64,000 nt of DNA from CAVYYW01 sp963772845 (GTDB lineage Bacteria; Bacillota; Bacilli; Bacillales; Sporolactobacillaceae): assembly GCA_963772845.1 (NCBI GenBank), contig CAVYYW010000017.1:186001-250000 (forward strand), given 5' to 3'. Positions 54,749 to 63,875 of this stretch are shown piece by piece (the stretch's first letter is position 1; each line of letters begins with the position of its first letter). The notes beneath the pieces were generated by a model. The model saw only the letters and a list, made by a program, of their open reading frames with translations. It ran no database searches and was not told where the DNA came from. A program made the translations under genes and the position numbers.

Positions 54749-55270
54749 TTAATTCGTATAAGTCTCCCCTTTTTTAAGATTTAAGAGATGATTATTGATA
54801 GAAACGGTATTATTATTCTTCCATTCGACATCAGCCTGAGCCATTCTATCCTGAAAGTAAATGGTTTTCTTAAACCATAGCGGGCCGTTTAATACTCCTT
54901 TAATTCCAAACGAAGTCGTTGCCCCTCCATTTGTTCGATACAGATTAATTGTGTAACTGTTGTCAGGTGAGTGGGTCTTATTAATTAATTGGTATCCCTC
55001 TGAAAAAAACATTCCAATCATCAGCAGGAACAGAGAGAGAACCATTGAGACAACAACTGTAAACAAACTTCTACAAATCGCCATCCAACCGGTCTTGTAT
55101 TTAAAACCGAAGATGCCTATAACAAAAGCTGATATTGAAAAAAATAAAATTATTTTAACCGGCGGAGCCACTGACCAAATGGGGGTGAAATTAGAAAACA
55201 TTGAATTGAGACTTAACACTACACAAAAGAGACATAAATAAAATGCCCAAAGATTAAATCGCCTTCTCAA
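54749..55270 (-). CDS. DUF5412-like membrane protein
   Basis: The 173-residue protein has three membrane segments (LWAFYLCLFCVVLSLNSMF, IILFFSISAFVIGIFGF and LFTVVVSMVLSLFLLMIGM). Its extracellular C-terminal part reads SPDNSYTINLYRTNGGATT and SFGIKGVLNGPLWFKKTIYF, resembling DUF5412. Function is unknown. TTG 55270 follows AAAGGAGG by seven bases. Confidence 0.75.
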   Translation of the reverse strand: MRRRFNLWAFYLCLFCVVLSLNSMFSNFTPIWSVAPPVKIILFFSISAFVIGIFGFKYKTGWMAICRSLFTVVVSMVLSLFLLMIGMFFSEGYQLINKTHSPDNSYTINLYRTNGGATTSFGIKGVLNGPLWFKKTIYFQDRMAQADVEWKNNNTVSINNHLLNLKKGETYTN

Positions 55271-55359
55271 AGAGCTGCCTCCTTTTTTTAACTGGTATGC
55301 TCAGAAATATTGCTTCTTCCTTCAATTATCGCGACCTCTCTAGCAATAAATGAAATAAG

Positions 55360-55585
55360 GTGTGAAAAATCTTCGTATTTCTGGATTTTCCATGAAATAA
55401 TTCTGATTTACCTAAGATCTAAGTCAAATCAGCTTCCAAACTGATCTAGAAAGGACTTCGAGAGGGCCTGGACCGGTCCCATTTGACAGCTATTGTCCAC
55501 TTCTGAGATTTGCTTGCCACTTTCAGGATTTGCCTGCCACTTTCAGGATTTGCCCGCCACTTTCAGGATTTGCCCGCCACTTTCA
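55360..55585. repeat. Copy of the GGACCGGTCC / TTGCCACTTTC repeat
   Basis: Contains AAATAAGGTGTGAAAAATC, AAATCAGCTTCC, a GGACCGGTCC palindrome and several GATTTGCCTGCCACTTTCAG units, ordered as at 5660 but degenerate. It fills most of the 55271-55759 gap. Confidence 0.65.
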
Positions 55586-55697
55586 TATATGTACATAACT
55601 CCAAGTCATATTTTCCTAGTTTTGTTATATTTATTTTAGCATAAAAGTCAGATTATTCATTCCGCTCATTAAGTAATTGACCCCAAAACAAATTGAG

Positions 55698-55731
55698 CCA
55701 GAAAATCCTGACGAACAGGTTTTCTGGCTTT
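55698..55731. terminator. Possible bidirectional terminator hairpin
   Basis: GCCAGAAAATCCTG pairs with CAGGTTTTCTGGC around a short loop. A short T run follows on the plus strand. It sits 29 bases after the glycosyltransferase stop on the minus strand, where the following tract is CTCAATTTG. Confidence 0.45.
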
Positions 55732-55759
55732 TGATCTCTTAACCGAAAATATGTCTCTA

Positions 55760-56947
55760 TCATTCTTGATTACTTTTCTCCACATACTCATCAATCGCTT
55801 TTAAAGCTTTCGCGACGCCTCCACTTTCCTGGAAGCTGTGATCAATCTTCTTGATTCCTTCTCTATATGAATCATCAGGTAGAACAATCCGGACTGCTTC
55901 CCGTAATTTTTCAGCGGTGACAGACTGTTTTGATAACCGGTAACCCGCTCCAAGTTCCTTCAGACGTTGAGCAACCATTGGCTGATCCTTGTCATGTGGC
56001 ACAACAACCAGGGGGACGTGATGATGAACGGCTTCGTTAACACTGTTCATGCCACCATGAGTGATGAAAACATCTGCCTGCTGCAGAACTTCAAGCTGAG
56101 GCACATAAGGGGAAATTCTAATGTGATCAGGCGCTGATTTGATTTTCGCAAAATCGGCTCTTTCACCTGCCGCGATGATGACTTTCCCATTGAAATCGAT
56201 GAACGCATCGATGCAGGTATTAATGAAAGCTTCCTGATCCTTCAATACAGTTCCCATAGAAATGTAAATAACTTGTTCATCGGCCAGGTCTTCTATCGGG
56301 AAGTGATGGTTTCCTTCTCTCTTCGGAAAGCTCGGTCCAATGAAGATATTCTCGTCTCCAAAGCTCTCACTATTCGGCTGAAAGTGCCGGCTTGTATATA
56401 CGATTTGCAGATCCCCGCGATTCGTCATGAATTGGAGGATACTTTTTGGCCTGACACCGAACGTTTTTTCCAACTGAGTCATCATGTTCTTCGCATCGGC
56501 TGACGGCTCAAATGGAATTTCAGAATCAGGGTGCAACGGCAATCGCTTTAAAGCAATGTCTGGCATCAAAAACGACGCTGATGAGGAGACGCCTGGAATG
56601 CCAAGATAGTCTCTCACCAGTTCCCCTGCCCCGAATTTATCGAAAAAGACAAGGTCGAAGTCATACTGTTTGGCTAATTCTCTGGTGATAGTTAAGGTGT
56701 CTATCGACGTCTGAATATGGACTTTCAAGAAATTGTTCAGCCCTTCAGCAGAATTTGGATCCGGTGAATATACCCGTAACCAGTCCTTCTGCAAATGGAC
56801 GACCGCGCCAACACCTTCCAAGCGCGCTTTGAATTTTTCAGTCGTTATGTAATGGACATGATCGCCGCGTTCCACGAAGCCTTTTACCATCCCAAGAGTT
56901 GGATTCACATGACCTTCAGCTGGAAAATTAATCATCAAGATGTTCAT
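55760..56947 (-). CDS. MGT-family macrolide-type UDP-glycosyltransferase
   Basis: The 395-residue protein is a GT1 glycosyltransferase. It begins ILMINFPAEGHVNPTLGMVKG and carries the donor-binding signature ADVFITHGGMNSVNEAVHHH followed by PLVVVPHDKDQPMVAQRL. It resembles Bacillus YjiC/YojK enzymes, which glycosylate macrolides and many phenols. AAGGGGAG precedes ATG. Substrate in this host is unknown. Confidence 0.9.
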   Translation of the reverse strand: MNILMINFPAEGHVNPTLGMVKGFVERGDHVHYITTEKFKARLEGVGAVVHLQKDWLRVYSPDPNSAEGLNNFLKVHIQTSIDTLTITRELAKQYDFDLVFFDKFGAGELVRDYLGIPGVSSSASFLMPDIALKRLPLHPDSEIPFEPSADAKNMMTQLEKTFGVRPKSILQFMTNRGDLQIVYTSRHFQPNSESFGDENIFIGPSFPKREGNHHFPIEDLADEQVIYISMGTVLKDQEAFINTCIDAFIDFNGKVIIAAGERADFAKIKSAPDHIRISPYVPQLEVLQQADVFITHGGMNSVNEAVHHHVPLVVVPHDKDQPMVAQRLKELGAGYRLSKQSVTAEKLREAVRIVLPDDSYREGIKKIDHSFQESGGVAKALKAIDEYVEKSNQE

Positions 56948-57174
56948 TGAGATCTCCCCTTTCTGTTTTTCTGCCCCAAGGATATCACGCGAATGATGTA
57001 AAGAACCAATATTAGAAAAGCAAAGGAATCGGTGACTGTGCTTCTGCGTCTGCTAGTAATGCTTGGGAGGGGATTCCTCGTCGCAACTCGTCGTTATGCG
57101 AGATGTGATGCTTATGTCTACTCTGCTTGAAAAGAAATCCACTCCCTTTTCTTATAGACAAGTAGAAATTAAAT

Positions 57175-57420
57175 AATAATCAATTTTTTCATGATTTCAG
57201 ACTGATATTCTGAAGAAAAAAGAAAATCAGTCTCAGATTCGTATTAAAAGTTATTTCAATTGAAGGTGGAACCGTTCCCACATGGTGTTCTGTGATGGCT
57301 ACAATCTCTCCTTATGGCGTTTATGCGCCGATTTTGGCAATTTATGCGCCATTTTTTATTTTTATGCGCCGTTTTGGGCAATTTATGCGCCATTTTTTAT
57401 TTTTATGCGCCGTTTTAGTT
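57175..57420. repeat. Repeat copy plus five 21-bp TATGCGCC units
   Basis: About 57175-57290 is a degenerate GGAACCGTTCCC repeat copy. From 57322 to 57420 five units of 21 bp each begin TATGCGCC, alternating GATTTTGGCAATT-type and ATTTTTTATTTTT-type halves, so 42 bp is the larger period. No ribosome site or family-like protein is seen. Confidence 0.6.
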
Positions 57421-57599
57421 AATTTAAGAGTGCGAGACTCAGACAGGAACAGCACGAGGCAACTGAAAAAGTCCACTTTGATATTTCCCATGTTCACTTG
57501 GCTGTGCTGCTGAAAATTTGAGAACCAACGCCATCAGCTAACGGCCGCTGAATATCTATAGAACTTCTAAAGGGCATCATCAAGCAACAAATAGCGAAG

Positions 57600-58150
57600 T
57601 TAAACATTCATAAAGGACACGTTGACTGAAGCGGAAGGTACCAGACTCCTCGAAAATGCGGCAACTCCTTAGGTGAAAGCTAGAAATGCCCGAGACTCCT
57701 GCGGATCCGAAGATCCACTTTGGCAAACATGAGACCACGCACAAAGTTAGCTGAGGCCATGCCCGCGGAAAGCGAGGGTATTTCCGCTTTCAATGGATTG
57801 CATCCGCATTTTCTTCGTGCGGTGTGGATTCTAAGATGTTATTGCAAGTCCAACGGAATCAGCACGCGTCCGAAGATCCACTTTGGCACATAAAGAGACC
57901 ATGTCAAAGTTAGCTGTGGCCGTGCCCGCGGAAAGCGAGCAGCCTGGAGCGAATATCAACAACCACCACTCCACCGAGGTCAGTTGCCACTGAAAAGCTT
58001 TTGATAAGAAAGGAATCTGTGACTATGTGCTCCTGCGTCTGCTAGGAATACTTCGAAGCGGGGTTCCTCGTCGCAACTCGCAGTCTCTCGAGAAGGGATG
58101 CTCGTTCCTGCGGAATCAGCACGCGCCCGAAGATCCACTTTGGTGCACAA
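57600..58150. repeat. Cluster of GC-rich dispersed repeats
   Basis: Copies at about 57630-57775, 57775-57950 and 58010-58150 share CGAAGATCCACTTTGGC, AGAGACCA, GTTAGCTGTGGCCGTGCCC and GCGGAAAGCGAG. They fill most of the 1.2-kb space between the glycosyltransferase and the azoreductase. Confidence 0.7.
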
Positions 58151-58178
58151 CACGTATCGAATAACCGAGGTTTTTTCT

Positions 58179-58209
58179 CAAAAAAAAAGAGCCAACAGTT
58201 GTTGGCTCT
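58179..58209 (-). terminator. Intrinsic terminator of the azoreductase gene
   Basis: AGAGCCAAC pairs with GTTGGCTCT around a four-base loop. A run of T follows on the minus strand. Confidence 0.9.
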
Positions 58210-58226
58210 CCTCATAAGTTTCCTTA

Positions 58227-58862
58227 TTAAAAAGTATGTGCTAAATCCTTTGCACGTGCGATGCCGTCTTGTTTAATTTCATCTGCTTTGTCAGGCATTG
58301 CTGCATGTCCTTCAACAAACAACCCTTCAAATGAAGGAACGCCGAAGAAGTTCATGATGATGTTCAAATAGCTGTGGCCCATTTCCATTGCCGCTGCAGG
58401 TCCTTCGGAATAAATGCCTCCGCGAGCTTGAATGTGCAAGGCTTTCTTGTCAGTTAGAAGGCCAACCGGACCTTGCTCGGTGTATTTGAATGCTTTGCCT
58501 GCTACAGCAACCGAGTCAATGTAAGCTTTCAGCATTGGCGGGAATGAGAAGTTCCATAAAGGAGAAACAAAGACATATTTGTCTGCCTTTACGAACTGAT
58601 CGCTTAACTCAGACAGGCGTCCGACTTTCTCCTGTTCTTCTTTGCTAAGCTCCTCAAAGCCTTTTCCAGATTGAAGCTTGCCCCAACCTTGGAAAACATC
58701 TGCGTCAATATGAGGGATATTTTCTTTATAAAGATCGATATGAACGACCTCATCATTCGGATTAGCATCCTTATACGTATCAATGAACGCTTTAGCTGCT
58801 GCCATACTATAAGAAAGTGTTTCATCATGAGGGTGTGCAGTTATATACAATACTTGTGCCAT
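58227..58862 (-). CDS. azoR: FMN-dependent NADH azoreductase
   Basis: AzoR reduces azo bonds and quinones with NADH and FMN in the cytoplasm. The 211-residue flavodoxin-like protein has VLYITAHPHDETLSYSMAAA, the FMN loop SPLWNFSFPPMLKAYID and LHIQARGGIYSEGPAAAMEMG, with SYLNIIMNFFGVP. Family length is normal. AAAGGTG precedes ATG. Confidence 0.93.
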   Translation of the reverse strand: MAQVLYITAHPHDETLSYSMAAAKAFIDTYKDANPNDEVVHIDLYKENIPHIDADVFQGWGKLQSGKGFEELSKEEQEKVGRLSELSDQFVKADKYVFVSPLWNFSFPPMLKAYIDSVAVAGKAFKYTEQGPVGLLTDKKALHIQARGGIYSEGPAAAMEMGHSYLNIIMNFFGVPSFEGLFVEGHAAMPDKADEIKQDGIARAKDLAHTF

Positions 58863-59005
58863 TAGTAATCACCTTTCTCTTCTTAAGTTGAATGTTTTTG
58901 TTTTGCGCAAAATATATCTTGAATTAAAGATATCTTAACACAAGATTCATCATAGATTATTACCCTCTATGTTGTCAAGAATTTAAGTCTTTAATTAATT
59001 TCTAC

Positions 59006-59040
59006 AAAAAAAATAGACTTGTCTCGTTCGACAAATCTTT
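59006..59040 (-). terminator. Intrinsic terminator of the 44-residue gene
   Basis: On the minus strand AGATTTGTC and GACAAGTCT form the stem, followed after one A by eight T. It lies just past the small gene's stop at 59051. Confidence 0.75.
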
Positions 59041-59050
59041 TAATGGTATA

Positions 59051-59185
59051 TTATTTTATTTCATTAGGATTGCCGCTGATATTTTTTCTGATTTCATCTG
59101 TGATTTCAAAAGGCTTGTTTTCCTTCGGCTTCTCGCCGCTTTTTATCTGACCGCTTCCATCATAATGCCCAGGCTTCTGTTTCAT
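59051..59185 (-). CDS. Conserved-looking 44-residue protein
   Basis: A small frame reads MKQKPGHYDGSGQIKSGEKP then KENKPFEITDEIRKNISGNP. GGGAGG lies eight bases before ATG and a terminator follows, so it looks like a real gene despite its size. It is hydrophilic with no transmembrane segment. I do not recognise a family. Confidence 0.55.
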   Translation of the reverse strand: MKQKPGHYDGSGQIKSGEKPKENKPFEITDEIRKNISGNPNEIK

Positions 59186-59300
59186 TTATTTGCACCTCCC
59201 ATAGTTTCATTATATCGAAAAATGATTAAAATTTCAGATAAATTAAAAAATATTTCTTCTTTATCTTTGACATCCGGTTTTAAATGATATATATTACCAA

Positions 59301-59345
59301 AGGGACGAACAATTTTTATTAATAATTAATATAACATTCGTATTT
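59301..59345 (+). promoter_or_regulatory. Possible PurR box pair upstream of guaC
   Basis: GACGAACAATTTTT (59304-59317) and an inverted TAAATACGAATGTTA (59331-59345, read on the minus strand) resemble the two PurR half-sites CGAACNNT. The core spacing of 25 bases is slightly longer than usual. guaC is a PurR target in B. subtilis. Confidence 0.35.
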
Positions 59346-59358
59346 AGGGGTGTAATTC

Positions 59359-60342
59359 ATGGAAAACGTATTTGATTATGAGGACATTCAATTAATTCCT
59401 GCAAAATGTATTGTGAGTAGCCGATCCGAGTGTGATACACATGTCACATTGGGCGGACATACATTTAAATTACCCGTCGTGCCTGCAAATATGCAAACAA
59501 TCATAGACGAAAAAATCGCCTTATACTTAGCCGAGAATAATTATTTTTACATCATGCATCGTTTTGAACCGGAGAAGCGCTATTTCTTTATCAAAGACAT
59601 GCAAGAACGCGGTCTCATTGCCTCCATCAGTGTCGGTGTCAAAGATGAAGAATATCAGTTTATCGAGGATTTAGCTGAAGCACAGCTGACGCCGGAATAC
59701 ATCACGATTGATATCGCACATGGCCATTCAAATGCGGTGATCAAGATGATTCAGCATATTAAAAAACACTTGCCGAAGAGCTTTGTTATCGCTGGAAACG
59801 TTGGGACACCGGAAGCTGTAAGGGAACTGGAGAATGCCGGTGCAGATGCCACGAAGGTCGGCATTGGACCTGGGAAGGTCTGTATTACTAAAATTAAGAC
59901 AGGATTCGGAACAGGCGGTTGGCAATTGGCCGCGCTGCGCTGGTGTGCAAAAGCTGCAAGCAAGCCAATTATTGCGGACGGAGGCATCCGTACCCACGGC
60001 GACATCACGAAATCGATTCGATTCGGTGCGACGATGGTCATGATCGGTTCTTTATTTGCCGGCCATGAAGAATCGCCAGGACAAACGACCGTGAAAGATG
60101 GCAAGCATTATAAAGAGTACTTTGGCTCTGCCTCGGAATTTCAAAAAGGCGAAAAGAAAAATGTTGAAGGAAAGAAAATGTTTGTGGAGCACAAAGGCTC
60201 TTTAGAAGATACTCTGATCGAAATGGAGCAGGACCTGCAATCTTCTATCTCCTATGCTGGCGGCAGCAAGCTTGAAGCCATACGAAATGTCGATTATGTC
60301 GTTGTTAAAAATTCCATCTTTAATGGTGATAAGGTTTACTAA
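59359..60342 (+). CDS. guaC: GMP reductase
   Basis: GuaC converts GMP to IMP and ammonia with NADPH, linking guanine and adenine nucleotide pools. The 327-residue IMPDH-like barrel begins FDYEDIQLIPAKCIVSSRSE. The catalytic cysteine lies in VGIGPGKVCITK, with ADGGIRTHGDI and EYFGSAS phosphate and flap parts. It matches the short firmicute GuaC type. AGGGGTG precedes ATG. Confidence 0.95.
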   Translation: MENVFDYEDIQLIPAKCIVSSRSECDTHVTLGGHTFKLPVVPANMQTIIDEKIALYLAENNYFYIMHRFEPEKRYFFIKDMQERGLIASISVGVKDEEYQFIEDLAEAQLTPEYITIDIAHGHSNAVIKMIQHIKKHLPKSFVIAGNVGTPEAVRELENAGADATKVGIGPGKVCITKIKTGFGTGGWQLAALRWCAKAASKPIIADGGIRTHGDITKSIRFGATMVMIGSLFAGHEESPGQTTVKDGKHYKEYFGSASEFQKGEKKNVEGKKMFVEHKGSLEDTLIEMEQDLQSSISYAGGSKLEAIRNVDYVVVKNSIFNGDKVY

Positions 60343-60350
60343 TAGCTATT

Positions 60351-60384
60351 AAAAAGCAGGACCGTAAGTCGTTCCTAGCTTTTT
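60351..60384 (+). terminator. Intrinsic terminator of guaC
   Basis: AAAAAGCAGGA pairs with TCCTAGCTTTTT around a short inner loop. Confidence 0.8.
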
Positions 60385-60450
60385 ACCGCTTGGTCACCCA
60401 TTTCAGTACAGACATTCCATCAAAATGGAAAAGTACCTATCCTTTAGTGT

Positions 60451-60483
60451 AGAAGTGGCCGAATGCGGTCACTTCTCTTTTTT
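60451..60483 (+). terminator. Second terminator-like hairpin
   Basis: AGAAGTGGCCG pairs with CGGTCACTTCT (one wobble) and six T follow. It may be a backup guaC terminator or the end of a lost gene. Confidence 0.65.
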
Positions 60484-60508
60484 GTAAAATCGTTGTACTC
60501 TGTCAAGA

Positions 60509-60697
60509 TTGCCTACTAACAGCTATAGCGCTGGTCCTCGAACAGTTTCTCTTTGGATAAGCATCCCTTCTATACATTCGAATTCCTACTTACATGTTTA
60601 TCTTGAAGATGTAGATATAAAGGTATTTGGGGAAAGTTGGCCAAAGGGCTTCAAAAATGAATTGATAAAGTTGAAACAATACGAATTCACTTTTTAA
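60509..60697 (+). CDS. Short hypothetical reading frame
   Basis: A TTG-initiated 62-codon frame is open from 60509. The end reads KVFGESWPKGFKNELIKL. It has no clear ribosome site and no recognised domain. It may be a fragment of a larger lost gene, or fortuitous. Confidence 0.25.
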   Translation: MPTNSYSAGPRTVSLWISIPSIHSNSYLHVYLEDVDIKVFGESWPKGFKNELIKLKQYEFTF

Positions 60698-60822
60698 AAA
60701 AGTAACCGCTCCAAACTTCCTTCACAGCATTTACTCGGATAACGGAATGAATTCGCCTTCAAACTTTTGCAAAATAGGTCTATTATAGTTATAAGCAGCC
60801 ATCAGACAAGGAGGATATTACA

Positions 60823-61245
60823 ATGAAACCAAGAGTTACAGTATTAACACTAGGAGTAGACGACTTGGAAAGGTCTCTGGAATTTTACAAAACCGGTCTT
60901 GGGCTTCCAACTGAAGGGATTTTGGGTCAGGAATTTGAAAATGGTGCAGTGGCTTTTTTCGATCTGCAAAATGGATTAAAACTAGCCATCTGGGAACGTA
61001 AAAGTTTAGCTAAAGAGGCAAATGTCTCACAATCTCCCACTAGCTCCTCTGAATTCACAATTGGCCACAATGTAAGCAGTAAAAAGGAAGTCGATCAGGT
61101 TATGCTAGAAGCAGAAACAGCCGGCGCAAAAATCACTGCTCCAGCCAAAAATACGTTTTGGGGAGGATATTCTGGTCACTTCCTAGATTTAGACGGTCAT
61201 TTGTGGGAAGTCGTATGGAATCCAGAATGGGACTTAGAAGACTAA
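60823..61245 (+). CDS. VOC-family protein (glyoxalase-like)
   Basis: This 140-residue protein begins MKPRVTVLTLGVDDLERSLEFY with a C-terminal GHFLDLDGHLWEVVWNPEW, the standard VOC start and end. Metal residues are likely. Substrate is unknown. AGGAGG is well placed before ATG. A weak hairpin with CAGAAG/CTTCTG and TTTT follows near 61329-61358. Confidence 0.87.
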   Translation: MKPRVTVLTLGVDDLERSLEFYKTGLGLPTEGILGQEFENGAVAFFDLQNGLKLAIWERKSLAKEANVSQSPTSSSEFTIGHNVSSKKEVDQVMLEAETAGAKITAPAKNTFWGGYSGHFLDLDGHLWEVVWNPEWDLED

Positions 61246-61430
61246 AAACAGCATGGCTAATAGATAGAAATTAGAGATTCTCGAAACGGAGTCTTCATAA
61301 ACCTCAATTTGACTTGTACAAAAGAAAGCAGAAGTTCTGCAGCTAGATCTTCTGTTTTCGACCCACATTAGTTGAATAAGGAAAGATGAATAGCTGTGGT
61401 AACAATATCTCTTTTATCATGATACTAATT

Positions 61431-62321
61431 TCAGAGGATTTGGATGCTGTGCCAACCACTTACATCGCATTGTCCATATTCGTTACCACCAACGGCTACA
61501 ACCGTGCCATCGGATTTAAGTCCAAGGGTATGAGTGCTTCCCGCTGCAACGGCTATTATATCGCGCCAGTCACTTACATTACATTGACCATCCTTATTCC
61601 AGCCAGCAGCCATCACTCTTCCATCCGACTTAAGTCCAACGGTATGCTTACTCCCCACATCTATCGCCACAATACCACGCCACCTGCTCACATCGCATTG
61701 CCCTACCTTATTTTGGCCAACAGCTATCAACGTACCATCCAATTTTAGTCCAACCGTATGAAGATAGCCCGCCGCAACCGCTTCTATATCGCACCAGTCG
61801 CTTACATTGCATTGACGATACCTATTATTACCCACAGCCGTAACGGTTCCATTCGATTTAAGTCCGATGGTATGCCAATCGCCCGCAACGACTGCCACTA
61901 TATCATGCCAGTCATTTACATTACATTCACCATCATTATTCCGTCCCTTAGCAACCACCGTACCATCTGATTTAAGACCAATGGTACGACGCCAACCCGC
62001 CGCAACAGCTACTATATTACTCCAGTCATTTACATCGCATTGGTGATGTTTATTCCAGCCAGCAGCTACCACAGTACCGTCAGATTTAAGACCAACCGTA
62101 TGAGCGTTACCGGTGTTTGTAGCCTTATGAACATTCCCCGCCGCAACCGCCACAATATCACTCCAATCACTCACATGACATTGTCCACAATTATTATCAC
62201 CTACAGCCGTCACCGTTCCATCAAAATTAAGACCAACCGTATGACGAGAACCAGCTGAAATAGCTTTTTTAGCCCACCGTCTCACCTTTAATACTGAGTC
62301 TTTCTGTGAAGTGTAATCCAA
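61431..62321 (-). CDS. RCC1-like seven-repeat beta-propeller protein
   Basis: The 296-residue protein is almost wholly made of seven repeats of about 38 residues. Each has the plan HTVGLKSDGTVVAVG, N..GQC.V, then W.DIVAVAAG. Repeat 1 has an eight-residue insertion (KATNTGNA). Seven such units should close a beta-propeller of the RCC1/ATS1 type, a binding scaffold. No signal peptide or extra enzyme domain is seen. TTG 62321 has GGGAGG upstream. The partner is unknown, and repeats this similar suggest recent internal duplication. Confidence 0.82.
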   Translation of the reverse strand: MDYTSQKDSVLKVRRWAKKAISAGSRHTVGLNFDGTVTAVGDNNCGQCHVSDWSDIVAVAAGNVHKATNTGNAHTVGLKSDGTVVAAGWNKHHQCDVNDWSNIVAVAAGWRRTIGLKSDGTVVAKGRNNDGECNVNDWHDIVAVVAGDWHTIGLKSNGTVTAVGNNRYRQCNVSDWCDIEAVAAGYLHTVGLKLDGTLIAVGQNKVGQCDVSRWRGIVAIDVGSKHTVGLKSDGRVMAAGWNKDGQCNVSDWRDIIAVAAGSTHTLGLKSDGTVVAVGGNEYGQCDVSGWHSIQIL

Positions 62322-62496
62322 GTGATTTTACCTCCCTACACTTTTACATTTTATAATAAATTGTTTTTTAGTTGTTGAGTTTAACATTTAAAATACAAAT
62401 AGCACCTTAATATCACCAATGACAACAGCTATTGTCAATATGTTATTTCCGGTGCTAATTCATATACTATTTACCGTAGAGGTTGCCTGCTTTTTC

Positions 62497-63219
62497 TTAT
62501 TTCTCGCTTTTGGAATTACGCTTATTTGCCGCTTTTATAAACGCACGGAAAATATCTTGAGAATGAGGATCCTTTTTGATCAGACTGCCAGGGTGCCACT
62601 GGACACCAAGGACAAAGTCGAGTTCAGGAAATTCAATGGCTTCTATCGTACCGTCACTGGCTACCGCACTAATCTGAAAGCCTGGTGCCGCTTTTTTGAC
62701 AGCCTGGTGATGAAAGCTGTTCACACGAATGACGTCTGACCCGACAATCTTCTGCAACAGCGTCTTTTCCTTAAGATGAATGGCATGAGAAGCATGATCA
62801 CGGGGCGCGTCCTGTTTGTGCTGAAGTGTTGCACCATCCTGCGAATAAATATCCTGATATAACGAGCCTCCCGCTGCAGCGTTTAGGATCAGATTCCCTC
62901 GGCATATGGCTAAAATGGGCATGTTTTGCTTGAGCGCATTCTGAATGAGAGCAGCCTCAAAGGCATCTCGCTCTGGGATGATTTTCCCAAGCAATTGTTC
63001 AGGCTCCTCCCCGTACAGTGCTGGATCCACGTCACTTCCACCGGTAAGCAGCAGACCATCCACCTGATCAAGCATACCATTAATAAGGACAGCATCTGTT
63101 GTATAAGGCAAGATAATCGGCAACCCACCAGCCACTATAATTGCATCTGCATATTCACTTAGAACAGAATATTTATTGTGCTTGTAGTCTGGGGTCACAG
63201 CGATAATCGGATGGTTCAT
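62497..63219 (-). CDS. Gamma-glutamyl-GABA hydrolase-family peptidase (C26)
   Basis: This 240-residue class I glutamine-amidotransferase-like protein resembles PuuD/YvdE. It has LLTGGSDVDPALYGEEP, the nucleophile cysteine in ILAICRGNLILN and the histidine in LGVQWHPGSL. The family normally has HPE for the triad; here the residue after HP is glycine. GGAGG precedes ATG 63219. It would cleave gamma-glutamyl amides if the glutamate is replaced functionally. Confidence 0.85.
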   Translation of the reverse strand: MNHPIIAVTPDYKHNKYSVLSEYADAIIVAGGLPIILPYTTDAVLINGMLDQVDGLLLTGGSDVDPALYGEEPEQLLGKIIPERDAFEAALIQNALKQNMPILAICRGNLILNAAAGGSLYQDIYSQDGATLQHKQDAPRDHASHAIHLKEKTLLQKIVGSDVIRVNSFHHQAVKKAAPGFQISAVASDGTIEAIEFPELDFVLGVQWHPGSLIKKDPHSQDIFRAFIKAANKRNSKSEK

Positions 63220-63324
63220 AAATTGCCTCCAGTCCATCTTTAATGGTGATCATAGGACTATCGTTAGCCTATTACAAGCATTTATTCAGGAAAGTGCGAT
63301 GCAATATATTGAAACCGGAAATAC

Positions 63325-63745
63325 CCTCGCTTTCCTCAGGCGTTCCGCAAGCCTCCTCATGGCCACAGGACGTGGGTAGGTTCGGCGTTGGCACAGGACG
63401 TGCCGATTTTAGCCGAACTTCCTTTAATTCATTGTGGCTGCGGGGTCTTGCTTGGAACGCTGATTCTGCAGGACTTGAAACAGCCTCCTTGAATTCACAT
63501 CGCACGATGAAAATGCGGATCCAATACTTTGAAAGCCGAAATACCCTCGCTTTCCGCGGGCGATCCGCGAGCCTCCTCGCGCCTTAAGGCAACGTTTGCG
63601 CTGCGGGGTCTCGCTTGGATCGCTAATTCCGCAGGAGTCTCAGGTATTTCTGGCTTTCAATGAGTATTGCATTTTCGAGGAGTCTTGGGTATTTCTTTCT
63701 TTCAAAGAGATGTGCATTTTTCGAGGAATCTCGCACCTATCGCTT
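63325..63745. repeat. GC-rich dispersed repeats, two copies
   Basis: Copies at about 63325-63490 and 63535-63665 share CTCGCTTTCC, GCGAGCCTCCTCG, TGCGGGGTCTCGCTTGGATC and TTCCGCAGGAGTCTCAGG. Frames over them are artefacts. The gap from 63220 to the window end has no gene. Confidence 0.7.
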
Positions 63746-63875
63746 CAATTCTCTGCCTAGTTCGGTCACGACCAATGATCTCCCGCCATGAAGAATAAAA
63801 GCGACGGTTTTGCCTTTATAAGATGAAGAACAAAATAAACATAAAAAATGGATTAAATGTCATTTTTGAGGATTA

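Noticed and set aside
61386..62258. Plus-strand frames rich in Ile/Thr opposite the RCC1-like gene
   Set aside because: They are antisense images of the repeats; the minus strand has the regular motif pattern and ribosome site.
62419..62739. 106-residue plus-strand frame
   Set aside because: It overlaps the C26 peptidase gene antisense and has no support as a protein.
63243..63587. 114-residue plus-strand frame at the right end
   Set aside because: It is a translation of the GC-rich dispersed repeat.
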